Assembly (NCBI GenBank): GCA_014898415.1
Contig: RCTD01000019.1
Location: forward strand, 1,328,210 to 1,392,209
Reading direction: 5' to 3'
Length of the DNA stretch: 64,000 bases
DNA from: Stromatinia cepivora
Taxonomy: Eukaryota > Ascomycota > Leotiomycetes > Helotiales > Sclerotiniaceae
The notes under the pieces are model-generated. The model searched no databases. It had not been told where the DNA came from and saw only the letters and a program-made list of their open reading frames with translations. A program made the translations under genes and the position numbers. Below are positions 12,741-23,781 of this stretch, piece by piece. Every line of letters starts with the position of its first letter. Positions within the stretch are counted from its first letter, which is position 1.

Positions 12741-14250
12741 ATGACAAACATCCGATTGCTGCTCGATATATTCTCCTTCCAAATACTCCTCTCCGCTGCT
12801 ATCACTTCTAAGTCAGTTCAAAGTTATGACTATATGTGAATGAAAGGAAATTTTCCAGGTCAACGAAAAAAACCGATTCGATCTAGCATTATTGGTGACG
12901 GTACAGCAGGCCTAACAATAGCAGCTCGCCTGACTGAAAATTCCCAAACCTCTGTGTGCGTTCTCGAAGCTGGAGACGGCCGCCCAAATGATACAAATGT
13001 ACTTGCCTCAGGTCTATCCACAGGCACTTATGGTGATCCTGAGTATGATTGGAATTACAAAACAGTACCACAGGTGAATGTAATACCATCTTCCCTCGCA
13101 AGTACAGCCCTTGACAGATTTCAAAGGTGCACGCAAACAACTAAGTTGTCAACCACCCACAAGGCATAGTAACTGGGGTGAAATACTCAAATGGAACTAT
13201 TGCTAATGCAAAGAAAGAGGTAATCTTATGTGCAGGTTCAATTGGAAGTTCCCAAATACTTGACTTATCAGGAATCGGAAATCTGGATACACCCAAAAAG
13301 CAAGGAATCCATGTTTCTGTGGATAGTAAAAACGTGGGTGAAAACTTACAAGATCATGCCCATTTTCAAATTGGGTAAGATATCCTAATGTGCTATACTA
13401 GCAATAACTTAAAGCTTCAAAGTCCCTCCTGGCATGACTACGTTGGACAATTTCACAGACCCTTCACTCTTCGATGCTGCGTATGAAGAATATACCAAAA
13501 ATGTTACCAGTCCTCTTCCTACTACTAGCGCCAGTCCAAGACTTCTGTCTCGCCCATAAATCGGTTGCGGTAACCTGAAACCTCCAACAAAATTTTCGGA
13601 CAAGCTTTCTCCTGGATTTAAGTAGCAGTATAAATTACAGGCGAAATATTTCTCAAGCATTTCATATCACACATCCCGCCCTCAATCTAAATTACCTACC
13701 CAAAAAGCTACACAAACTAACACACCAACATAGACTCATCGTAAGCGGTGGAATAACCCCTCCGAGTCCAGTGACTCTTTCCAGCTTTTCTTCACCATCG
13801 AACCTGGCAACTTCCTCGGCCTCCTCATCGTCTTTCCTCGCGGCTTCACCCACATCTCCTCTCCTTCTCCGTGCATCTACCCAGCGCTGAACGACAATTA
13901 CCTCTCTCACCCCTTTGATCTGACCCTTCTCACCGCCATAACAACAAATCCCCAATCCCTCGCCTCCGTTACACCTCCAAGGAAACGGCATTGCCTATCA
14001 AGCGGACTATTACCCTCTCAGTGGGGCCAGTATTGAACCATTCATAAAAGCAAACGAGTATCACTCCATAGGTACTTGTTCAATGCTACCTCTTTCCCAA
14101 AGGCGGAATTGTTGATAGAAATTCAGAATATGTGAAGTGGAAAGATTGAGAGTGATCGATGCGAGTATTTTTCCACTATTAGTGAGAGGAAACTTGCAGA
14201 GTCTGGTTTATGTGGTTGCGGAGAGGGGAGCGGAGCCTGTCATTCAGGGT
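12741..14250 (+). pseudogene. Decayed GMC-family oxidoreductase (glucose/choline/aryl-alcohol type)
   Basis: Ordered fragments of one FAD-dependent GMC oxidoreductase lie in different frames. At 12741 an ATG opens a secretory-signal-like stretch ending SYDY, the residues that normally lead into the FAD site. At about 12880-13075 come IIGDGTAGLTIAARL (the usual GGGTAG has become GDGTAG) and LEAGDGRPN. The next 150 or more residues of the family are absent. At 13160-13376 come KEVILCAGSIGSSQILDLSG (second GMC signature) and GENLQDHAHFQ, then FKVPPG...NFTDPSLFDAAYEEY near 13410, and a C-terminal piece near 14140-14235 reading RVIDASIFPLLVRGN and VYVVAERGA. Frames are interrupted repeatedly by stops and shifts, so it cannot be functional. 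Such enzymes are often secreted and used in lignin or sugar oxidation. Confidence 0.85.
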
Positions 14251-15187
14251 CATTGATGAATAAGTACAAGGGAATATTGGGATTTTCCGTATACGCTACA
14301 AGCTTTAAGTTCTGTCGAGATGATTCATTGAGGATTAGTAAATATAGTTGTTATCATCCTTAAAGAGTAATCGAAAGTCAAATTTATATGTTTTCTAAAC
14401 GTTGTGTGTTGTGTATATTATTAATTATATATTAAAGTCATATATATTTAACCACAAGCATTGATACAACAGTCATTTCCCGCAAGCCCCCGTGAAATAC
14501 ATTTATATGTAGTATTTCTCATCAAGTGAATGGCATCAATGACTAAGTATTCTATTTTCAGTCATTCTCGAGTCATTCCACGGTTATTTTTGAAGAACTT
14601 ATAAGAGTAATACTTATATATCCATCATGAATACTGGGTTCTCACTGTTCATGATTCATTTTGACAGTCATATATGTCCCAAGCCTGTGAATGATATAGA
14701 TTTACCACATTTTGACCTATGAATACTTCTTTTTACTTATTTTTCGACTCATTCCTGCAGTCATATATGGCCAAATTCGTATGCTTAATATATATCTACC
14801 ACATCTTTACTCATAATGTATCTTTTTGCTTTTCCAGTCACTTTGAGAACAGTTTCCAGCTTTCAAATGTATATAAAAGGACAGCGTCCCCCTTTTGGAA
14901 TCGAGCTCTGTAGACTTAATTACATCCGGTTCTCTACACATCCACACATTTACGCATCTGTATATCTACCACGCCTACACGCTTACATCGAGAAGATATC
15001 CATTAAATCCTCACCGGACAATCCAAATACAGAAGATCAAACGGCACATTCTGACATCAAAGCTTTCTGGAATTTTATACCAACACATATCGAGTCAAAC
15101 CGCCGATTAGTTTCATTCAAATCTTCTAAGAACGAACCATAGAAGGGATTACCATGTTACGCCGTTGTATTTTGCGAATCGAAAGTC
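14251..15187. other. Intergenic, with degenerate ~93-bp duplication
   Basis: AT-rich region upstream of the Pro/Gln-rich gene. The motifs cagtcatatatg, a 'taccacat' block and 'tgaatacttcttttt'/'taatgtatctttttg' recur about 93 bp apart, starting at 14665 and 14758. Open frames near 14816-15142 do not resemble known proteins and may be leader sequence. Confidence 0.4.
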
Positions 15188-16027
15188 ATGTCAGAATATA
15201 GCGGTGATAGCGGTGATAGCGGTGATAGCCGTGATAGCCGTGATAGCCGTGATAGCGACCCTTTCGCCCATCCAAACTACGGGAGGGTAGTTATAACCGC
15301 CGGCGTGGGCATGGGCATGTTGACGTCCGAGATTCTACCTGGACATGAGCCTGTGATAAAAGTTGCAAGGTCTTTGTATGATAAGAATCATTGTGGAGGC
15401 TGTAATGCATCGAGGGACGACACTGTGGAAAATTGGAAAGACAAGCACATAAACGAAAATATCGAGTGTAGAAGGGCCTACCAGGACAAGACCTGCCAAT
15501 TTGAGAGGTACGCATCCGAAATAAGGCCTGATCCCATCTATCAACCACAGGACTACATACCACCGTCAGAGACTCCACCGCCACAGCATCCAGGTCCCCA
15601 GTTTCAAACACAACAATTTCACCCACAGCTCCAACATCCAGCTCCTCAGTTTCAAACACAGCAAGCCCACTCTCACGTCACTCCATACCCTCCATCCACC
15701 CAGCCTCAAACTCAAGCAGTTGAAGCCTACGCTATTCCAAACTCTCCTCAGTACGCCGAAGGACGACAAAGCCAACAGCCTGCACTTGATGCTTATCGGG
15801 CTAACCACCCCCCAGAATGGCTAGAAGCAACAGCCAATACTAGCCAGCCGGGTCAGCAGCACAATCCACAGCAAATGACCGAGATTTATGACCCCTCATA
15901 TGCTGGTAATGTCTCTTCCAAGCTTGCCTCTCCCGACGCCGATTTCCCTTCAAATACATAAGAACAGACCTTATACTCATCAACAACAAGTAGCGTATAT
16001 CAGAATGGAGGGTATTACCAACAATAG
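15188..16027 (+). CDS. Unrecognised Pro/Gln-rich protein with GDS repeat
   Basis: I do not recognise this protein. The uninterrupted frame from the ATG at 15188 runs to TAA at 15959-15961 (257 residues). The N-terminus is a GDSGDS/RDSRDS repeat from a 9-bp DNA unit at 15199-15256. A more ordered part of about 100 residues follows, with four cysteines (HCGGC, IECRR, KTCQF) and many charged residues, then a Pro/Gln/His-rich tail with PQFQTQQ motifs. A 57-bp candidate intron, 15906-15962 (GTAATG...AAG), would remove the stop and extend the protein to TAG at 16025-16027 with a Tyr/Gln-rich end (VYQNGGYYQQ) typical of such tails. I favour the spliced form, but its acceptor is AAG and its branch point is weak. 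Role unknown. Confidence 0.5.
15199..15256 (+). repeat. 9-bp coding repeat (GDS/RDS)
   Basis: Six tandem 9-bp units, three of type agcggtgat followed by three of type agccgtgat, encode GDS then RDS in the Pro/Gln-rich protein. The clean switch between unit types suggests slippage expansion. Confidence 0.85.
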
Positions 16028-18839
16028 GTGTAGCAGTACTATTAGCCAGCATAATAGCAGAGGGGTCGTCGGAGTGGCCGGAGTGGGCAGTAGAATGGTC
16101 GTGATAGGCATCGCGATGAGCGTGGAGGATAGACAGAACATCCTAAAATTCCCTCACTTCGGATTTCCTTACCTTACCCAAAAGTTTCTTAAATTCGTTT
16201 CGTTTCGTTTCCAGCTGCACGCAGCCTTCAAGGATCCCAAAAGGGGAGGAAAATATATAACTATATTAGAAATTAATTAAAAAAAGCCTGATTTTCAAAA
16301 TTTTCCGACTTGGACATTGAGAGCTGAAATTAAAGAGTGAAATGTTTTCAAGTGAGTAGATGAGAAGAACAGAATAAGCTAATATTCAATTTATCTTTAA
16401 AGAACAAATTATTTACAACCAAGTAGCTAAGCTAATAGCCGGGTAATTGAATATCTACCTACTCAATCCCCCCGAGAAAACCCAAACCCATATCTAAATA
16501 CCTAGGTATCTAAATATCCAATCTAGTTATAGAATAAATCATTACCGATTATAATAATCTAATCAGTCAACAAAAGAACCCGTTTGGTTTCAAGTCATGA
16601 AACTCTTTCTCACCCTAACCTGAGATGAATAAATACAATAGAAATATATATCGAATATTAAGAAATCAAGCCCCCTCCCGGCCCCCACCCCAAAGAGATA
16701 ATTCCTACTATTGTAAAAGCTCCAATTCATTCGAAATGATTCTCGCTTTGTGTTCAGGCTAATTACCTGTACTAATACTAATGAATCTTGATATCTAGTT
16801 ACAATATAAGATCTTACAATATGCACACCTCAAGAAACTCATCCTTTAACTTCCGCATAAATCAATTCCATCCACCCTTCCCCCCTATTTAACTGTCTAC
16901 CCTACTCCTACTCCACCTCCAATTTCACCCACCTCCACCTCCCATCCCCCAAATACCCCAATCTCACTACCAATACCAAACACGAAAACTAAAAGAAAAT
17001 ATAATTTTTAAATTTAATTAAATTAAATTATAATTTATAAACTTATATATACATACATACATATATATACCCATCTACCTACCTATCTACTACCTATCTA
17101 AATAAACCCAAATATCCCTCCTACATCCCTCCTACTATCCAAAACCACTAGTATAGAAAATATTTAATTCCTTCCTTTCTTCCTTTCTTCCTTCCTTCCT
17201 TTCTTCCTTTTTGCCTCCCTATCTTCTTATATACTTAAATACTATATATACCCAATTAACTATAAACAAACCATCCATATACCATCCATCACCCCAAAGC
17301 AAAAATTCATAATCTAAACCCATACTCCAAAACCAATGAAAACCAAAAAATCAAACCAAAAAACAAACTCAACATCAAATCTGCAAACAAATCTATTCAA
17401 AAGCTAACCGAGACTATTTCAAAAAATCATATTCACAACCAAAAAACATCAAGGCTAATAACGAACGAACAAACATTTCAATATTAACTCTCTACTTCGG
17501 TTCAATTCAATTCGAGTTTCGAGTCGCTGGACCATGCATGATTACTATACATTCAAACGATCTTATTTATCTATCTGATTCTTGTTCTTATTCCCTGCAT
17601 TCACCCCCCTAATGCCCTATACATCCACCCCATCCATCACCGCACAAGCAACTAACACCAACACCAAATTCATAGATTCTCCCCCCTTCTTTCTTTATTC
17701 TCGTCTTCCTGCCGAAAAACCGGTAGATGAAGTAGAAATCTCTAATGTACAATCAATTGCCTTAATAATCTCTTCTCTTCTCTTCTCTTATTTTCCAACC
17801 CTTTCTTATCTGTCCTTCGAAGTCTTCTCATATATCCGAATCTGCATTTGTATTTCTCGCCTTCCCAATCCATTCAAATTCGCCCCGCCCCGCCCAGCCC
17901 TGCCATCTCAGCTTGGCTTTCCCATTCAACATCCTCCTCCATAATCACCATACTCCCTTGGCAACTCCCCATACATTTTCTCTGCTTCACTTCCCAATGT
18001 TAGAGAAAAAGTTTTCTGAAAAAGCGCGATCCCAAATCCCGCATTCCGAATGATTCCCAAGAACTAAAAGAACACCACCCATCCATATCCATAGTAAGTG
18101 TAAGTAAGCTAAGTAGCTAATATAATTATTGAAAAGATCTCTCCCCGTCCCATCTCCACCCGCCCTGAACCTTAAATAGAATCGCTGCCGCCGAAAACAA
18201 AGGAAAAAAATGAAGCAAAAAGTCAAGTCCAAATATCCGTCATATCAAAAATATTGCGATAGGCTAGTCATTAGCGAGCAAGCAAGCCCCTCCTGAGATG
18301 TATGAGCTAATAAAAGATATTCTTGTCATATATGATCTCCTGGATGAGCTTTATTTCTCTTTGCTTCACAAATACAAGTATATGAACGTCGACGATGTTG
18401 CTCCAGCCCGACAGAATTTTGGAGAAGAAATGAGTAATGTACGACGAGTTTGTAGGAGAGTTTTGAGGGAGAAATGTAAGCAGCTGGGTAATTTGGCTAC
18501 AACGAAAAGTAAAGGTAACAAAAAGTCATGCCAAGTCGTTATAAATTCTCCTCTACTCCATTGACCCAAGGAAGGAAGGCTATGAAATGCTGCATTTCAG
18601 ATGCACCAATCAAATAAAAAATCCCGAGACCTTGCGCCACGCTAGCAAATGCCGATCGATAAATGGAAAATGATTGAAAATACATCATTTGATGTGTGAG
18701 AAATGGGTATGATTTATGGACTTATGTTCTTCTAGAATTGCCGTGCAGTAGCAGTCTGCTTTTGTGGGCTTAAACGCTTCTTAAGTTTGAATGAGTTAAA
18801 AACTCGATCAATCTTGTTCTTTAACCGCACGGATAACCA
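16028..18839. other. Long intergenic region
   Basis: About 2.8 kb without a supported gene. It holds AT-rich palindromic stretches near 17000-17045, a pyrimidine tract of cttt/cttcc units at about 17170-17210, and CCATCC/CTACC-type simple sequence. Open frames of up to 130 codons have low-complexity translations without recognisable domains. Confidence 0.5.
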
Positions 18840-21699
18840 TTAAAAGGGCGTTGAAAGTCCGTTCTTTGACTGTCTTTTACTGAAACGGTGGGACTTCTTT
18901 CTAGAGTCTCCGAAAGCTTCTTCTCCTCCTAGACTGGCCTGACTCTTGGTTAGATGATGCCGGCCCGATCGATCACTGAGGCCATAGTTATCTTGATAGA
19001 TGCTTGTTCCATGGATAGTGCTGGTAGGACTTGTGGCGGCGGATGACATATCGAAACCAGTATCGCTGTTGTAAGAGCCAACCATGTTTTGTGATAAAGC
19101 CATATCTTTGGCTTTTTCAATGGCTTCGATCCATTCTTGCGCTGATGTTTTCGAAGGATCATTGGAGGTTACCGAAGTTTTGGTGTCTTCGAAGGTATAA
19201 TGTGTTCCACGCTACTTTTGATCAGTATTGAATGAGTTATTGGACATGAACTAACTTACTGTGTCCACGCACCACACGGATTGCCCCTTGGAATCTGATT
19301 GAGTTCGCCATGAGCAATCAGAAGCTAACAAGGATATTTCCATTTTCGTCTTCTTTTCATCGCCACCAGCAGCAGCTAGAATGATTCTTGCGCTAGATGT
19401 GACCATCACAAGCCTTGCTCTTTTTTTGGTTGTCGAACCTCCAAAGAATCTGGCAAATCCTCCTTTCTTTTCAGGGACATCTTCGCCATTCTTCGAGTTA
19501 GGACTATGGGGCAATGGCGAGGATAAAACCATTAAATTCCCCAATTTCAAAATACGCTCGTTACTTCGTGTCAACACGGGCGACCATTCAATATCGAGCT
19601 GAGTTGGTGGAGGAAGTTCGGTAATTATCCTAGGCTGTGGCCTTGAGTTACCATTGGACGGAGTAAGTTGTGGTGGTGCGCGTGATGTTGGTGGTGTGGT
19701 TGAAAGATTATTGAGCATGATCAAATGAGGTTCTTGTGCAGGTGGAACATAAGGCTTTAACCTGGGAGCTTTCACTTTCCACAACTCCCGACTAAATCTC
19801 ATTCCGTCGAAAAACTCGTGATTTTTGATGTGCTCGATAGATAATCTCCTTTGAGGGTCAAGAACGAGGAGCCTTTCGACGAGGTCTCGGGCGGTAGGGG
19901 GAAATCCTGGGGGAAACTCATACTCCAAGCTGACGATCTTCTGAAAGGTTAGGTATTCATTCGCAGCTTTGAAAGGAGGTCGTCCAGCCAAGAGTTGGTA
20001 TATGATACACCCGTAAGCCCATAAATCACTTGATTTGCAAGCGTTTTTATCCGTCAACAACTCAGGGCTGACGTACTCGGCCGTCCCAACAAATGAACTC
20101 GCTCTTGTCGATTCGTCTTCGCCATTGCTAGTTATGTCATATGACTTTGGAGTCGATCCAGGAGCCGGGAGTAATTTAGCAGTTCCAAAATCTGTGATCT
20201 TGATGTGCATTTTATCATCCAATAAAACGTTTTCCGGTTTCAGGTCTCGGTGTATCACTCCCTTCTGGTGCATAGCATCTATTGCCTCAAGAAGTTGAGC
20301 GCCGTAGAACCTTGTGCACTCCACATCAAACGATCCGATCTTTTTCAATACTCCTAACAGTTCTCCGCCGCTAGCATACTCGAGGACGTAGTATAAACAC
20401 GCGCTATCCTGGAATGTGAAGAATAATCGAATGATACCTATGTAATTTATCAGAACAAACACGCGCTACGATGGGATGTGCGGGAAATAAGAGAATGATA
20501 CTTGAATGCAGTCATTTAAGGTCGGCGGGGGCGTCTTTCTTACCTGGATGATCCGATAATCGGTTCAGAGTGTCTTTCTCTATATTCACATATTTAATCT
20601 TTTTCTCCTTAATTATGTGCTTCTTGTCCAAGATCTTGACGGCATGATCTATTAATGTCTGGCGGTCCGTTGCGAATAATACGGTGCTGTATGAGCCCTC
20701 TCCTAATGTACGCCCAAAAATGAAATCTTGCACTCCCTTCCTCACCTGCTTCAGGTGCACCTTCCCATCCGCATCAATCTCCTCACGCACGCCCACTGCG
20801 GCACCTCTAACTTTCCACTCTTCAGCGGTGACCACGTTTCCTTCGGTGTCGTAATGTGTACTAGCAGCAGACTTAGGATGTGCCGGATTATCGTAACCTC
20901 CACCCACTCCCCTCGAATCTCTCCTTGGTGGCATGGGCCCGTTACCTGGTGGCATGTTAAGATTCTTGTTGTACGTGCGATCTCTATGACTCCCTTCTCT
21001 CGAAGGCACTCCCGCCTGCATTGCTTTGGCTGCCGACCTTGAATCGCTCCTTGACGGTACTCCCCCATGTATTGAAGGATTCGAAGATTCGCTCCTCAGT
21101 CTATATGATCCGTGATCTCTATTTGGTATTGCGTTTGGAGGGGGTTGCGCTGCGTAAACACCTGAAATTGGCCGGCCGGCCCCCGGAGGTGGATATGCTC
21201 GCGTTCCGTTCTGCATTGGATGTGGTTGATATGGGGGGAATGCTTGCTGTTGTTGAGATTGGTGATTCATAGGCATTGATTGTCGATATGCCTTCGCTCC
21301 CACAGGCCTCGGCAAAGGCTCTTGCTGCGCCTGTACCTTTATAGATTCACCACTACTCGAAGCTGAACGTGAATTTGAGCGTTTCGGATCTGACGTTTGT
21401 GGAAGTTCTGGGGATGGCGTAGAGTTTGAAGAAGGGTCGCTGGGTGAGCCGCGTCGGAGGATATTAAATAAGGAATGTCGTTTTGATTGCGTTTGAGAAT
21501 CTGGGGTTTTCCGCGCGTCTCTAGATTCCGAAGGGGTTAAATCTGCGGCTTGGGTTGGTACGAATGTAGATTCGTAATTTGTATGTTCGTCATTGCGATC
21601 ATTCGAAGCTTCAAGAGTTGATGTGCCGGATGATGCATCATCAGGATTAGCTATCCGTAAGCCACCGAAGGATTGAGATAGTGATAAATCGTTCTCCAT
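18840..21699 (-). CDS. pkh1: PDK1/PKH-type serine/threonine protein kinase
   Basis: Three exons, 20544-21699, 19260-20437 and 18840-19211, give about 901 residues. A disordered Ser/Pro/Arg/Gln-rich region of about 320 residues precedes the kinase domain (about 327-600). The domain shows the glycine loop GEGSYSTV, AVK lysine, EYASGGELL hinge, HRDLKPEN catalytic loop, and DFGTAK, a PDK1-specific form of DFG. The activation loop SSFVGTAEYVSPEL contains the autophosphorylation serine typical of PDK1. After it comes a PH-like region (LDIEWSPVLTR...RILKLGNL, RARLVMVTSS, WCVDT, then HYTFED and AQEWIEAIEKA in exon 3), matching the C-terminal PH module of PDK1. The family phosphorylates activation loops of AGC kinases (Ypk, Pkc1) downstream of sphingolipid signals and is generally essential. 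The upstream 500 bp contain an open frame at 21938-22168 that may be leader sequence. Confidence 0.9.
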
Positions 21700-23781
21700 A
21701 TTGGCCCTCTTTCTTTGGCTGGGAGTTTTACCAGTACAGTAGTGTGGTAAATGGCCGTCAAGCAGCGAAATTGATCCTAACCTATATCATCCCAATGCTG
21801 CTAATATTATGAAGGTCGGTCCTGGCTATTCTAGCAGACGATAGAATTGGAAAGGTAAAGAAAGAACGGAAGGAAGGAAGTAAGTGGGTGAGTGAGTGAG
21901 TGAGTGAGGGAAATTAAAATAATAATAATAATAACAATTATAATAATAATTTAAAATCCCCACGTAAGTAGAGGAACAAATAACGAGGATTTGAATGTGA
22001 GTACTTGGTGACCCTATCTTTTTTTAGGATCTGGAATTGAATCGATATGTATACGTAGGACAAGTCAATGGTACTTGATCTGCGTATGACTGTTGTGGCT
22101 TTGGTGTACCGTTGTCCGGGTAGGTGTGATTTTAAACTTCTCGGTGTTCTTCTGCTGGGGTGATCCAAAGATAGAAATTACGAAGAAAACGATCAAAAAA
22201 AAAAAAAAAGTCCTTTTCTTTAAATTGAACTTTCAGACGGCTTAGATTCGGAAGACTGGAAAGATTGATTGGTTGTGTTAAATCAATGTTCACTATTCAT
22301 TCAAAGTTGAGTGTGAAAGAGAACACTAATTAATGATAAACGAAATGAACTTCCTAACAAGATCTTCTAGTGTTCCATTCAATCAAGATGACTACCGCTG
22401 CTGTAGTGAGTGAGTGAGTGAAAAGGTAAAAGATGTAGGTAGGTATGTATGTAGGTAGGTAGGTAGACCATTTAAGTTTTCGAGTTTTCAAGCTTTGAGT
22501 TCTGGTATGTATGGGTTATGGGTACACCAAGAGTAATAAAGTTGATGAAGAGAAAGTATGATGGAGTACTCCGAGGTAGTATGTATGTATGTATAGGTAC
22601 TTGCTGGGTATATAATAGACTAATAAAAAGAGGCTGAGGAATAAATCATTGGGGAAAAGCTATATTTGGCTACCTTAAGCTTGTCTGCTGATACCTTAGA
22701 CAAGATGTACATGTTAGGTGAGCATAACAATTATTATTAGTATAGGGGTGTCAATTGTTGTATGCATTATCTGAACATAGAAATCATCATCAAATAAAGT
22801 GAAATTGTTAATATTCAAATTTATGAAGTGTGGGTGTGAATACATCATACAGCTGGTCATGTATTAGTGATATTTCGGCAAATAAAATCTATTAGTCATC
22901 GGAAAATCCATTTGGCAAAGGTCGAACGTCGAATGATAATTAAATACACACACACCTACTTGTCAGATAGATAATTTAATCAAAATATGTCTCTCGCGTG
23001 GAAGGAGGAGGACCTGCAAAGTTCCTGTACGGAGAGTATGCCATTGAACGCCGCCTTAAAGCCATCCACGGTTGAAAATTCACATTCAACCAATTTCATC
23101 ATCATCATGACTTGCATTTGCATGCCTTCTAATCCCATTTATTAATATTTGACTTCATAAATGAGATGTGCTACCACCATTTGGTCTCCTTAATTACTTC
23201 GTATCTTTATTCCATTCCATGTTTCTCACTGCTGGCGTACTCACTATGCTAACTAAAACCATAAGCTGTCTCAATCAAAGCTTAATTGATGTTAATCCGG
23301 AAGCATATTTTATTCGATAATATACACTTTTAAACTTTCAGGTCGTCGTTATCCATTGACCTCGCGGAATCTGACATCAGATAACCAGAAAACAGCCATT
23401 CTACCTGGCAAGAAGGCCATCTCAGGAAAATATTCTAGATGTGCGGAAATAATCTCGCAAAGCAAATAAATCCGAAAATTGATGTTATGAGATATCTCAA
23501 TACTGCTATACCATATTGTTATCCATGCTCAACTATTAGTTATACTTCGTTGCTATCCTAAAGTCTCGGTAGATTCAGGGAGTAAGAGTGGATCGAGAGG
23601 TCCAAATATGACGATATTCTCCCTCCTTTCATAGGGTAATGTATCAACGTTCCTTCCTCTTCAAGTGAAGTGCCTAAAGATCCTCATCCGTTGTGAATAA
23701 ATGCTTTTTCTTTAAGATTGCATGGCATGTCCTTTGTGATCTTGTTCCATTCTTAATTTGTTTCCAGTCACCAGTATAGTC
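21700..23781. other. Divergent intergenic region
   Basis: About 2.1 kb between the PDK1-type kinase (-) and the disordered protein gene (+). It contains gtga repeats at about 21889-21908, an AAT-rich stretch near 21916-21952, an A12-A14 run near 22195, and ggta/gtat microsatellites near 22437-22465 and 22575-22600. No gene supported; the 22200-21700 part is probably the kinase's long 5' leader. Confidence 0.45.

Noticed and set aside
12840..13378. Two open frames taken as a functional oxidoreductase
   Set aside because: The central domain is missing between them and the frames downstream are broken, so it is treated as a pseudogene.
17582..17944. 120-codon plus-strand open frame
   Set aside because: Low-complexity translation of pyrimidine-rich DNA, no domain and no supporting splice sites.
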